From: Buddleja alternifolia
Taxonomy: Eukaryota > Streptophyta > Magnoliopsida > Lamiales > Scrophulariaceae
Direction: 5' to 3'
Assembly: GCA_019426215.1 (NCBI GenBank)
Contig: CM033393.1
Location: forward strand, 27,654,591-27,718,590
Length of the DNA stretch: 64,000 nucleotides
Within the stretch, counting starts at the first letter, position 1; every line of letters begins with the position of its first letter. Below are positions 1 through 11,735 of this stretch, piece by piece. The position numbers and the translations under genes were made by a program. The notes beneath the pieces are model-generated. The model saw only the letters and a program-made list of their open reading frames with translations, did no database searches and was not told the DNA's origin.

Positions 1-778
1 ATATGTTGAGTCGGGTCTCACCACATATTATGATGGGTCGGGCCCAACGAAAATATATTAATTATAGCCCTGGGCTTCACCCAACACATGAGTTAAACGT
101 TGGGTCAGGCCCAGTGCATCAATCCACTCACTAGGCTTGGCCCAACAAGAAAATATATATTTAAATATGTGTTGGGTTTGACCCAACACATTTGCCTGGT
201 TGGGTTGGAACTACTTGGATTAAATTGGGCGTTTTCCACTAAGTCTCCATTCTAATTGTATTTAATTTACTATAATTAAATTGATTTTGATTATATTAAT
301 TAAATTGAAATTAATCATATTTTCAAAATTAAATTAGATTTAGTTTTGCTATAAATAAAATTGGATTTAGTTTTACCTTAACTAAATTGGATTTAGTCTT
401 CACAATAAAATTAAAATGGACTTAGTTTTAAGTTGATTAAATTTAATTTAATTCTCCCATCTAAATGAAATTTGATTTGATTTTGCTCTAATTAAGTTGG
501 ATTTAATTATATATGATTAAATTGGATTTAATCTATCTATAATTAGATTGGATCTAACTATTTCAATAATTAGATTTAATTTACACATCATGATTAAATA
601 GGATTTAATTACAAATTGATTAAATTAGATTTAATCATCCCGTAAAAATTTAATTGGATTTAATTTTGTTATAATTAACTTGGATTTAATTATTTATAAA
701 TTAAAATTTGATTTTAATTTATTCTAATACGAACATAATTTTAAATAATTTATTTAAATGCTTTGATGTATTTATTGT
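1..778. repeat. AT-rich left flank with degenerate short repeats
   Basis: No gene is seen. Bases 1-230 repeat short TTGGGT..GGCCCAAC-like words. Bases 240-760 are a degenerate array of words such as AAATTGGATTTAATT. The style resembles the untranslated leader of element D (26540-27150), so this may be the leader of another copia-type element, but no LTR or primer site is visible. This is the DNA into which element D inserted. Confidence 0.5.
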
Positions 779-783
779 GGGAC
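779..783. repeat. Target-site duplication of element D, left copy
   Basis: GGGAC lies directly before the first TGTTAGG of the D 5' LTR. The identical GGGAC follows the last CA of its 3' LTR at 34031. Confidence 0.85.
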
Positions 784-945
784 TGTTAGGATTATGCCCT
801 CAGATGCTATAGAGGATAGAGTGAATAGGGCATCTATCTTGTATTGAACTTAATTATTGTTTATAATAAAAGACAGTATTTAGTTTTTACTTAAATCTTA
901 TCTGATTCTATAAGTTGTGTAAAATGCTTTGTCCGTATTTTCAAA
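784..945 (+). repeat. 5' LTR of element D, first part
   Basis: These bases match the first 160 bases of the D 3' LTR at 32271-32430. The match stops at about 944 in a TTTTCA run that is shared with the start of the SIRE coding fragment, so the exact joint is ambiguous by a few bases. About 172 bases of this LTR (the equivalent of 32431-32602) are missing before it resumes at 24743. Confidence 0.85.
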
Positions 946-1503
946 GCGGATGTGGAATCTTTCTAGGCTACTCCAAGAACGGAAAGAATTTTCGCATCCT
1001 AAATAAGATCAAATCAAAGGTTGAGGAATCTATTCATGTTGTTTTTGATGATGTTAACCAAGAACCGAGTAAGGTTAATATAAATGATGTAGGAGTTGAA
1101 GGTCTATGTCATCAAGCGTCCAAGATCACCATTAATGATGACAGTGACGACGATGATGAGATCTCAGTGCCACCTCCTAAGATTACTCACGAGGTTACTT
1201 TGGATAACAATGTAAGAAATGCTGATGATCATGAAGAGAGTGATCATCAAGAGCAAACAAGGATTTGTGAACTTGAAGCGTCTACGCAAGAAGGTAGTCA
1301 AGCGTCTGATCGTCAAGCGCCTGTTCAACCTCTTAACCCTTTCCAACCAGATAGACTATGGCTGCATGATCATCCACCTGAGCAGATTATTGGAGATATT
1401 GGAGCGCCTGTTAGGACTAGAGCCGCTACATTCAATGAGGCCATGTTCGCAAGCTTTCTATCTCAAATAGAACCTAAGAAAGTGGATGAAGTGCTAAGTG
1501 ATC
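945..1503 (+). pseudogene. Fragment of copia polyprotein (integrase end to RT linker), element A
   Basis: An open stretch encodes the copia motif FLGYSKNGKNFRILN followed by VVFDDVN, the conserved end of the integrase region. A Glu/Asp- and Gln-Ala-rich linker leading to reverse transcriptase follows. The reading ends where the Athila LTR begins and resumes at 16395 with DPSWIEAM, the expected next residues, so the two pieces were contiguous. The linker carries two copies of the heptamer AAGCGTC (1276 and 1300). The piece has no start of its own and is a remnant, not a gene. Confidence 0.85.
1499..1503. repeat. Target-site duplication of element E, left copy
   Basis: TGATC lies before the 5' LTR. 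The same five bases follow the 3' LTR at 16395-16399. Confidence 0.92.
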
Positions 1504-3201
1504 TGATAAGAGGCATTTTTACGTGTTTTTAAGCCCCTTTGCGTTTATGTCTTAGGTTCATTTATCGCTTGATTCTTGCCACATGTGCGTTTAATTCGTG
1601 CATTAAGTGATTTCAGGTCTTAAATGGATACAATCAAAGAACGGGATGAAAAACGACGTATAAAACAAGTTTAGGCTAAATTGCTACGCACCCCTATGCC
1701 CAAGCGCCTAAAAACCCACGCCCAGGGGCCGGACAAGATGCAAATAACGTCAACATTCTGCTTACCACGCCTAGGCGCCATCCTGTTCACGCCCGGGCGC
1801 CGTATCTACACCACTTTCCACGTTCGAGCGCTATTTACGTATGTTTAGAGGCCGAATTGGATGAAGTTCCTTTCTACAATGTTGTAGAACTATGTGTTAG
1901 CTTCAAATGAGGACTTGAATCATCCAAATCGGAGTTTCGTGGAGAAATTTATGAATGAAATACGATTGCTGCGCAGGACACATTGCATTTAATTTCAGCA
2001 TTCTAATGCCACGCCTAGGCGTGTCCACACCCGAATTTTGATTCCTTTCAGCCAAAAGATCATCATTTGATGGGGGAATGGAACATTTAAAGCCAAGAGG
2101 TCATCACATGTATGGGAGGGATGTCATAAGTATGTTTCTTAGTAGATCTACTTTATGGAATTTTATACTACTCACTTTAAGAGTAGTGGAGGACACACTA
2201 GGGGAGACACACACTAGGAGCTCAGATTTTGTGGTCTTCTTAAGGCATTCTTCTTCACTTGGGACCGATAACAAGGGGGGGAGGGAGGCATTTGGCCATC
2301 ACTTTTCACTCATCATCATTCATCACCATTCTTCATCACTTTTGGAGGGGAACAAAGAGAGAGGAGTTAAGGATTGAAGTTCAAAAGCAAGGATCCATCA
2401 TCAATCAATTGAGGGAGTTTTAATTACTTGCATTTACATGTTTATTTCCATGAGTATGTATATCTTTGTATTAGATTTTCTTAAGGCCTTGATGAGAGGC
2501 TAATATTGTAGAACTAAGGCCATGTGAAAGCCAATTTATGAATCAATATATGTGAAGTGAATTTTCGTATTAATTCTCATATTGCTTTGTGTGTTGATTT
2601 TGAGCTTTTATCACAATCATGTGCTTGATCACCATATGCTTGCTATCTTGCCTAGTCTAGTCATTCGAAAGAAGATAGATTAGGGTTCAATGGAATCAAC
2701 TCATCATCCGAAACTAATGTGGAATTGCCCCTAGACATAGGTAAAGATTTCCGGGTGCGGTTAGCCGGATTTATCCGGGGAAACTCTAGAACGTTAATGC
2801 GTGGTTATTGATTAGATTCTCGGATAGACATATTTAGAGAACCATCAATTAATCATAGGATTATTATGTGCCGAGACATCGGGTAATAATTATCTAAGGA
2901 ATTTCCACCAAAGCAATAGGAGTCTAATAATTCGAAGAGTAGCTCATCTATATTGACGAGTAGATTCGGTTGTAGCATGTGCCTTAGTCATTTTATCATA
3001 CGTGAGATTTAATCTATAGTTCGTTTCTTTTTGGTTCGTCACTTGCTTACTCGTTTTATTGCAATCTACTTTTGTCCATTTTCATTAATCATAAACTAAA
3101 ATTCAAGTTTCCGTGGTTCGACAACCCGGACTTTTTGTCCACTTATTACTACATACGTCTAGTGCACTTGCTATCATAGCACGTTAGCTTTTAGCGTGTC
3201 A
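1504..3201 (+). repeat. 5' LTR of element E
   Basis: This long terminal repeat of 1698 bases is nearly identical to 14697-16394. It carries CGCCTAGGCG-type palindromes (for example 1768-1777). An open frame of 99 codons at 2078-2377 occurs in both LTRs but has no recognisable domain and is not called as a gene. Confidence 0.93.
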
Positions 3202-3207
3202 AGTTTT

Positions 3208-3225
3208 TGGCGCCGTTGCCGGGGA
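3208..3225 (+). promoter_or_regulatory. Primer-binding site of element E
   Basis: TGGCGCCGTTGCCGGGGA lies six bases after the LTR. It is the tRNA-Asp complementary site known for Athila-type elements, where minus-strand DNA synthesis starts. Confidence 0.9.
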
Positions 3226-3360
3226 CTTGTTTATTTTAGTTTTTGATTTTCGTTTACATTTTATATAATTCTTAGTTTTCGTTTATTTCTTGATTTTCTT
3301 TTATTTTCGTGTTTAGTCTAAATTTTGTTCTTGTATTTAATTGTTAGGTTCTTGAGGTGC

Positions 3361-6300
3361 ATGACCCGCTCCTCAAACAAGCCTCTATACGAGTTGGAGC
3401 CCGAAATTGAACGAGTTCTTCGGAATAGTAGACGAGCAAGAGAAATGGCCAATAATCTCAACCAAAACCCGAATGGAAATTTCCCGGACATGAACTCACC
3501 GGAAACTAGGGAGTGGTTACAAGGTGTTCTACAAGCCATGCAAGCGGTACCTCCTCCACAACTCCCGTCGGTTCGGGGTAGCTTACCACCTAGGGCCCAT
3601 ACCATTCCGGGGCCCGTAGTCGTGCCTAATTTCTTCACACCAAACTACCACATTCCGGCTCACATTTTTAATATGGTGCAAGGAGATCCTTTCTATGGAG
3701 AACCGCACGAATCACCACACGCTCATTTAGAAACCATAGATGAGGCTCTTGTGACCATTCAATATCACCCACGAGATCTTGATGCGATTCGTCTAAGAGT
3801 CTTCCATTTCTCATTGAAGGATAGGGCGACAACATGGTACAAATCCTTACCTCCACAATCTATTACAACATGGAGTGAGTTGGTCGATGCCTTTTTAAAT
3901 AAATTCTTTCCACCCTCCAAAATCAATGAGCTACGGAGTAATATAAAAGGGTTTAGGCAAAGGAGCAATGAGTCTTTAGCCGAGGCTTGGGCTAGATATA
4001 AGGGCATGCTCCGTAAATGTCCCGATCATAATTTTGGGTTGAATGAACAATTACTCCATTTCTATGATGGGGTTAGGTCACGTATTCGGCATAGACTCAA
4101 CGCGGGTGCGGGAGGAGATCTCCTTGGGTTAGACTGTCAAAGTGTGTGGGACAAAGTCGAACAGTTGGCCCGAGAAGACGAGCTTTACCCCGACGATGAA
4201 GAGGCCTCATCCTCTAAAAAGATTGCTTGTATTGAGGAAGTAGTTGAGGAAGTAGTAGTCTTGGAACCGGAGGTTGGCAACGTTAATTATGTGGGGAATC
4301 AAAATCAACCTCGGGTGAACTTTCATATACCCGAGAATTTTCCAAAAAGGCCCAACCCCGCACAGAACGCACAACCGGGGATCTATCAAGCTCCACGGCC
4401 ACCCTTCAATAACCCACCCCCGAGGCAAGGCAATTTCAATGGACAAGGTCAAGTGCAAATGCGACCTCCCACAATCGATGAGAAACTAGATGCTCACATG
4501 AAAAAGTCCGATACATCTTTCAACGAACTTCGGGGTATGATAAAGGATATGTGTATGGAGATGAAGGATTTGCGAACACAAGTGGGGCAACTTTCTAATG
4601 CGGTTAACGGTAGAGCCCCAGGGACTCTCCCAAGCGACACGGAAAAGAACCCGAAGGCCCAATGCAATGCCATAGCCTTGAGAAGTGGAAAACAATTGGA
4701 GGGTGACACTGCCAGTACATCCGCGTCCGAGCGCCCCGACATGCACGCCCAGGCGCCTGATCTACCCTGTTCTGGACAAAATTCTCTGTTTCCCGCGCCC
4801 GAGCGCCCCGACATGCACGCCCAGGCGCCTACAGATCCGCGCCTAGGCGCCAATATACGCGCCCAGGCGCCACCCACAACCCTGCCAGATGCATATGTTC
4901 TGAATCCCACGCCCGAGCGCCCCGACATGCACGCCCAGGCGCCTACAGATCCGCGCCTAGGCGCCGATATACGCGCCCAGGCGCCGCCTACTGTTTCAGT
5001 GGGTTTTCATCCGTCTAATCCAACACTTTCTCCCCCTATCGAAGTTCGTCTCCCCTTCCCAAATGCTCACAAAAAGAAGAAAAAGGAGATGGATCCGAGC
5101 TTTCTTCGAATTTTGGCAATCCTTCGGGAAGTGAGAATTAATATTCCGTTTATTGACGCCATTCTCCAAATGCCGAATTATGTGAAGTTCTTCAAGGACA
5201 TACTCTCCAACAAGCAGAAGTGGGAAGAGAATGAGACGGTGTGCCTCACGGAAGAATGCTCCGCCGTATTGCTCAATAAATTGCCAACTAAGCTCCAAGA
5301 TCCCGGGAGCCTCACAATCCCGTGCACGATTGGATCCCTATCGTTCAAGAATGTGTTATGTGACTCGGGGGCCAGCATCAATCTTCTTCCATACTCACTA
5401 TTTAAAAAGCTAGGCCTTGGAAATCCCAAGCCGACCTCAATGAGCCTTCAACTAGCCGACCGATCGATCAAGAGGCCCAAGGGGATAATCGAAGACGTTA
5501 TTGTCCAAGTCGACAAGTTTTATTTTCCCGTTGATTTCGTAGTACTCGACATGGAAGAAGATGTGGAGGTACCATTAATCCTAGGGAGACCATTCCTAGC
5601 CACGGGTAAGGCGGTAATTGACATTGCTAATGGTAAGCTTACCTTGAATGTGGGCGATGACAAAGTTACCTTTGATGTTTACAAAGTCCTTAAACATCCT
5701 ATTGATCATGACTCGTGTTATCGAATTGATACATTTGACCAGTTGATTGTTGAGTATTTACAGGACAATACAATTGAAAATTCTCTCGAACAGGATCTTA
5801 TGAAATCCATGCAAGTGGACTCGGAGAAAGATGATCTAGTGGAAAGGGTTCTAAGCTTGGAGTACAAATCTTCCTCTCATTCGGGAGGATTCATCAAAGT
5901 TGATAGATCATTGTCAGGATCACCTTGCCCATCTATTGAAGAACCCCCATCTCTCGAACTCAAACCCCTCCCCTCCCACCTTAAATATGTGTACTTGAAC
6001 GACGACGAAACACTCCCATTGATCATTTCCTCATCTCTTTCAGGATCACAAGAAGAGCAATTAATGACGATGTTGAGATTTCACAAACGGGCTTTTGGGT
6101 GGAAACTTGCGGACATCAAAGGCATTAGTCCAGCGATATGTATGCACAAAATACTTATGGAGGACTCCACCAAGCCTACACGCCAACCCCAAAGGAGATC
6201 AAACCCACAAATCCAAGAGGTAGTAAAGAAGGAAGTGATTAAACTGCTCGACTCAGGTATAATCTATCCTATTTCTGATAGTGCGTGGGTGAGCCCTACC

Positions 6301-7580
6301 CAAGTGGTGCCTAAGAAAGGGGGGATAACGGTAATTGAGAATGCGAATAATGAGCTAATCCCAACTCGTATAATTAGTGGGTGGCGTGTATGTATAGATT
6401 ACCGTAAGTTGAATGATGCCACCCGTAAGGATCATTTCCCCCTCCCCTTTATTGACCAAATGCTTGAACGATTAGCCGGGCATGATTTCTATTGTTTTCT
6501 AGATGGTTACTCCGGCTATAATCAAATTGCCATAGATCCTGAGGACCAAGAGAAAACCACTTTCACTTGTCCTTATGGCACATTTGCTTATAGAAGGATG
6601 CCATTTGGCTTGTGTAATGCCCTGGCCACTTTTCAAAGATGCATGATGGCTATTTTTCATGATATGGTTGAAGATTTCCTTGAAATTTTTATGCATGACT
6701 TTTCTGTTTTCGGAACAACTTTTGATATTTGTCTTGCTCATTTAAATGTTGTGCTTAAACGTTGTGAAAAAACCAACCTTGTTTTGAATTGGGAAAAATG
6801 TCATTTAATGGTCCAGGAGGGGATTGTGCTTGGCCACAAGATCTCTCAAAAAGGGATCGAAGTGGACCAAGCCAAGATTGAGGTCATTGAAAAACTTCCC
6901 CCGCCCACTTCGGTAAAAGCTGTTAGGAGTTTTCTCGGGCATGTTGGTTTCTATAGGCGATTCATCTTGAATTTCTCTAAAATTGCGAAACCGTTGTCTA
7001 ATTTGCTTGTCAAAGATGCACCTTTTGATTTCAATTCTTCTTGTATGCAGACCTTTCTTGATTTGAAGGAACGCTTAGTTTCCGTCCCTATCATGTCACC
7101 CCCCGAGTGGAGCTTACCATTCGAGTTGATGTGTGATGCGAGTGACACCGCGGTTGGAGCGGTCCTTGGCCAAAGGAAGGAGAAGGTATTTCGAACCATT
7201 TACTATGCTAGTAAAACTCTTAACGATGCACAATTGAATTATGCCACCACGAAAAAAGAATTACTAGCCATAGTCTTTGCATTCGATAAATTCCACTCTT
7301 ACCTCGTGCTAAACAAAGTGATAGTTTACACCGATCATTCGGCTTTAAAATATTTGCTTGCCAAGAAAGATGCTAAACCATGACTTCTTAGGTGGATTTT
7401 GTTACTCCAAGAATTTGATTTAGAGATAAAAGACAAGAAAGGCACCGAAAATGTAGTAGCCGACCACCTCTCACGATTAGAGCTAGTGAATGATCCGTTA
7501 GATGAGATACCAATTCGTGAGGAATTCCCGGATGAACACCTCCTTGCTATTTCCGACAAAATTTCACCTTGGTATGCTAA
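3361..7580 (+). pseudogene. gag-pol: Athila gag-protease-RT-RNase H polyprotein, disrupted
   Basis: The ATG at 3361 gives MTRSSNKP..., a typical Athila gag start. Residue order from this start is: retrotransposon gag domain about 140-235; a Pro/Ala-rich linker about 454-543 with three imperfect ERPDMHAQAP repeats; aspartic protease LCDSGASINLL with catalytic Asp 668; reverse transcriptase about 950-1150; RNase H from about 1259 (CDASDTAVGAV). The RT box reads FMHDF where FMDDF is expected, so residue 1112 is His instead of a metal-binding Asp. A TGA at 7381-7383 stands where an Arg codon is expected; the same frame continues to 7580, where solo LTR F is inserted. No CCHC zinc knuckle is seen in gag. 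The protein could not complete replication by itself. Confidence 0.9.
7576..7580. repeat. Target-site duplication of solo LTR F, left copy
   Basis: GCTAA here is repeated at 9495-9499. It lies inside the coding frame of element E. Confidence 0.9.
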
Positions 7581-9494
7581 TGATAAGAGGTGTTTTTACG
7601 TGTTTTTAAGACCGTAATTCTTATGATTTGGATTCACTTATTGCTTAAATCATGTCACATTTGCATTTAATAGGTGTGTTAAGTGAATACAGGTAATAAA
7701 TGAGAATACATGAAGAAAAAGGAAGAAAAACGATGTACAAAACAAGTTCAAGCATGTTTTTCAACACCTAGGCGGTTTATGCATCTCCTACCACATTCGA
7801 GCGATAATTCCGTACATTTCGAGACCGACTTAGACAAAGTTTCCTTCTACAAAGTTTTAGATGAATGTCTTAGCTTCAAATGGGAACTTGAAACATCCAA
7901 ATCGGAGGTCTATAGAGATAATTGTGAAGGAAATACGATTGCTGCGCCGAACAGAGAAGTACATGTGCCAGGATACGCCTCAACGCCCTCCTAGTCATGC
8001 CTAGGCATGGATAGTCCGAATGTTACTCCTTTTTCAGCCTAAATTCCAGCATTATATGATGAGTAAGAATTATTTTTGGCCATAATTCATCACATGTGTT
8101 CAAGGGTTGTCATAAGTGTGTTTCTTGGTAGATTTACTTTATGGGCGCCAAATCAGAAACAACCTCCATGTTGAAACGTAATATAGGTATACTTAGAGAC
8201 CGAATTGGACAAAATGTCCTTCTGCAAAGTTGTAGATCTACGTTTTATCTGAACATGGGGACTTGAATCATCCAATTTGGAGATCTGTGGAGAAGTTTAT
8301 GAGGAAAATACTAAGACTGCGCTGGAAAGCAAGAAAATGGCAGCATGCATGTGTTTTGTTGAAGTTTTCACATGGTTAGGCTTGGTGGAATTCTTAATGG
8401 CCGAAAGTTCAACATTTTTTAGCTGGTTGGAATCTTAAAAGCCAAACTTTAAGCATCACCTTAGGTGGAATTCTCATTGGGGAACTTTAATGGGAATTCT
8501 TAATGCATACTTTAGTGGAATTTTTGGCTATAAAAGGAGGGGGAACCCATACTCTTCATCATTCACTATCAATTTCAGATTCTTGGAGGAGAGGAGGAGG
8601 AATCAGTCCTCAAGCTTCATTCATCACCATTCTTCATCATTCTAAGAGGAGAAAGCTAGGAATTGAAGCTCCAATCAAGGGGCCATCATCTATCACATTA
8701 GAGGGAGTTTTTATAGCCTTTTCATTTCATTCATGTCTATGAACATGTGTATTTATTCATTATTGTTTTTCATAATATCTATCATGAACTAAATTCATAA
8801 GACTAAGGCCATGTAAGGTCAAATTGTGATATATGCTTATAATAGATGATTGTTGAGGTTATACTTATATTGTTATGTGATGTGAATTGTGTTTTTGTCT
8901 ATCTTGCATATACTTGATCACTATATGTTAGAATCTTATGCCTAGGTTAATATTTCGGGAGAAAATTGACTTAGGGTGCAAGAAATTCACATCATGACCC
9001 GTAACTAATGAGGAATTGCCCTAGACATAGGTAAAGATTCCCGGGTGAAGTTGTTCGATTCAAATCGAGTGAACTCTAGTACGTTAATGCATGTTTAGTG
9101 GTTAGATTTCCGGATAGGAATATTTGGGAAATCACGATCTAAGCATAGGAGTTTATACGCGAGACATCGGTTATTCTCTACCCTCGGAGCTCTCACCATA
9201 ACAATATAAGCGTAATCCTTCAACGAGAATCTTTATAAGTATAATTGATCAATTTGAACCTAGCATGTGCCTTAGTCTCCCTTTCTATTTTGTTTTAAAT
9301 CATTTGTTCAACCTTGTTCTTATCTTACGCATTTCACACTCATTTTACCTTTATTGTTTTGATCTTTGTTGTTATAAAATCTTAAACTAGAATTCCAGTC
9401 CTTGTGGTTCGACAATCCGGACTTCTCGTCCACTTTTATTACTACACACGACTAGTGCACTTGCTATTATAGCACGTTAGATTTTAGCGTGTCA
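7581..9494 (+). mobile_element. Solo LTR F inserted in the pol gene of element E
   Basis: The 1914-base LTR starts TGATAAGAGG and ends TTAGCGTGTCA, as in the E family, but differs from the E LTRs across much of its length. GCTAA flanks both sides and no internal region remains, so an intact element inserted and its LTRs later recombined. It has the same orientation as E. Removing it rejoins the coding frame of E exactly. Confidence 0.92.
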
Positions 9495-10772
9495 GCTAAC
9501 TTTGCCAATTACATTGTTACGGGCCGTCTTCCCCCGGATATCACTTTTCATCAAAAGAAGAAATTTCTATTTGATGTAAAGCAATATCTTTGGGACGAAC
9601 CCTTTTTATTCAAAGTTTGTGCAGATGGCTTAATTCGACGTTGCATACCCGAAACGGACGTGCATGCTATCCTATCTCATTGTCATGATATGGCGGTAGG
9701 TGGCCATTTTGGGCCTTCCAAAACGGTAGCTAAGATCCTCCAATCAGGTTTCTTCTGGCCTACTCTTGTTAAAGATGCACATCATTATGTCAAATCTTGT
9801 GATCGCTGTCAACGAATGGGGAACATCTCTAAACATCATGAAACGCCCTTAAATAGCATGTTAGAGTGTGAGTTGTTTGATGTATGGGGTGTGGATTTCA
9901 TGGGCCCTTTCCCCAGTTCTTGTTCAAATAAATATATCCTTGTTGCGGTAGACTATGTCTCCAAATGGGTGGAAGCCGTGGCCTTGCCTACTAATGATGC
10001 TCGGGTTGTCACTCGTTTTCTGAAGAAGCATATTTTTACTCGATTTGGAACTCCCCGAGCCATCATTAGTGACGGGGGCACCCACTTCTGCAACAAGCAG
10101 TTTGAACTTTTATTGACCAAGTACGGGGTGAAGCATAAAATTTCGACCCCATACCACCAACAAACTAGTGGCCAAGTGGAGGTCTCGAATAGGGAGATTA
10201 AGCGTATTTTAGAAAAAACTGTCAACGCATCAAGAAAGGATTGGTCCCTTAAATTGGATGATGCTCTTTGGGCTTATCGGACCGCCTATAAAACCCCAAT
10301 TGGCATGTCCCCGTATCGTCTTGTTTTTGGCAAAACATGTCACTTGCCCGTTGAACTCGAGCATCGTGCTTATTGGCCCATTAAGTTTCTAAATTTTGAC
10401 TCTCAAAGTGTAGGTACACAACGTTTGCTACAACTCAACGAGCTCGAAGAATGGCGTCATTTTGCCTATGAGAACGCGAAACTCTATAAGGAGCGGACCA
10501 AAATGTGGCATGACAAACATATTCTCCCCCGGGAATTCCACAAGGGAGAGCGGGTGTTGCTATACAACTCTCGACTCCGACTTTTCCCCGGGAAGCTTAA
10601 GTCTCGATGGTCGGGCCCATTTTTTATTTCCCATGTCTATCCATCCGGCGCCGTCGAGCTTACAACAGATAAAGGACATACTTTCTTGGTCAACGCTCAA
10701 CGTCTAAAACCTTACTTAGGGATGGATGGACCAAGAGACAAAGAGTCCTTCATCCTCGCGGACCCTTCGTGA
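9495..10772 (+). pseudogene. pol: Athila integrase region, separated from its upstream frame
   Basis: The frame reads from the second copy of the GCTAA duplication. It encodes the zinc-binding HHCC module ([12 protein letters not shown] ... CDRCQ), then the catalytic core with [15 protein letters not shown] and the Glu in [10 protein letters not shown], the Asp-Asp-35-Glu triad of retroviral-type integrases. A C-terminal part with W-S-G-P-F and RLKPYLG follows. All three catalytic residues are present. It ends at TGA 10770-10772. In the family this enzyme inserts the DNA copy into chromosomes and is released from the polyprotein by protease. Here it has no start of its own, because solo LTR F cuts it from gag-pol. 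Confidence 0.9.
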
Positions 10773-11735
10773 TTCTTCGCTTTCAGTCAAGCTAATGACT
10801 CTAAACTAGCGCTTCTTGGGAGGCAACCCATGTTTTCTTTCCGTTTCCTTTTCTTTTTCTCTTATTATCCCGTTTGTTGCTTTATTTTCTAGTCTTACAT
10901 CTTTGTTAGTTTGTGTTTTAAGTGTTTTATCTCTCCCCTTTTTAAACAGGAAATGAAATTCTTTATATAATATTTCTGAACGGGGCGCCCAAGCGCCGAA
11001 AAACTCCCGCCTAGGCGCCCGGTTTTGAAATGGGCGCCCAAGCACCGAAAAACTCCCGCCTAGGCGCCCGGTTCTGAAAGGGGCGCCCAAGCGCCGAAAA
11101 ATGCCCGCCTAGGCGCGGGAAGTATCACTCAGAAATCCAGGTACGCTGTGTCGCGCGCCTAGGCGGGAGTTTTGGCTTTACCACCGTGTTTCACCGCCAC
11201 TTTCCATCAACATAATTCGTTGCACAAGTGGCTCCTCTTTCACATCGACTCGGTGCGACAATTTTGGGGATAAAAGGTGAGTTTTGGCTTTACCCTTCTT
11301 CCATTTCCGATTCATAGCCAACGAGTAGGTGCCTTACGTTATATTTTGAAGATTAATTGGGGCATTGTCCGATTGTGGTTTGTTTTTTTTTGTTGCATTT
11401 GAGGACTTTTATTGGATTTGTGGGTTGTAGTAAAAAATTGGGGGTTGTTGTTGTTGAATTGGATGGTCTATTGTTGTTAAATCCGTGGGTTGTTATCAAT
11501 TTGTGGGTTGTAATCGAATTTGTGGGTTGTTGTTGTTGAAATTGGATGCTATATTGTTGTTAAATTTGTGGATTATTGCTTAAAAATTGAGGAATCTGTT
11601 AAATCCATGGATTGTTGCTAGATTGTGGGTTGCTCTCTAATTTTGGTGTGTTGTTGGGCGTTGACGATTGTTGTGTTGGGTTGGTTGCATTTGGGTTGAT
11701 TTGAGTAGTTGAGAAATTGACCATTGTTGTTGCAA
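10773..11735 (+). other. Spacer between integrase and downstream ORF of element E
   Basis: No gene is seen. GGGAGGCAACCCA at 10818 is a conserved Athila post-integrase word (recalled from the family). It is followed by a tandem array at 10983-11120 and then a GTT/TTG-rich stretch (11340-11730). Confidence 0.6.
10983..11120 (+). repeat. 49-base tandem repeat, nearly three units
   Basis: Units start with GGGCGCCC at 10983, 11032 and 11081. Each contains a CCGCCTAGGCG palindrome core. Confidence 0.85.

Noticed and set aside
2078..2377. 99-codon ORF, repeated at 15271-15570
   Set aside because: It lies in both LTRs of element E. Identity follows from the LTR pair, and it has no domain or coding-like conservation beyond that.
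3208..3225. tRNA-like sequence at primer sites (also 26176 and 58806)
   Set aside because: These are short complements to tRNA 3' ends and lack the rest of a tRNA gene.
3318..5429. Several reverse-strand and off-frame ORFs over Athila gag
   Set aside because: They overlap a clearly conserved gag-protease frame and are shadows of its codon pattern.
10983..11120. Direct repeats considered as a CRISPR-like array
   Set aside because: Units are contiguous with no unique spacers, and the setting is a plant retrotransposon.
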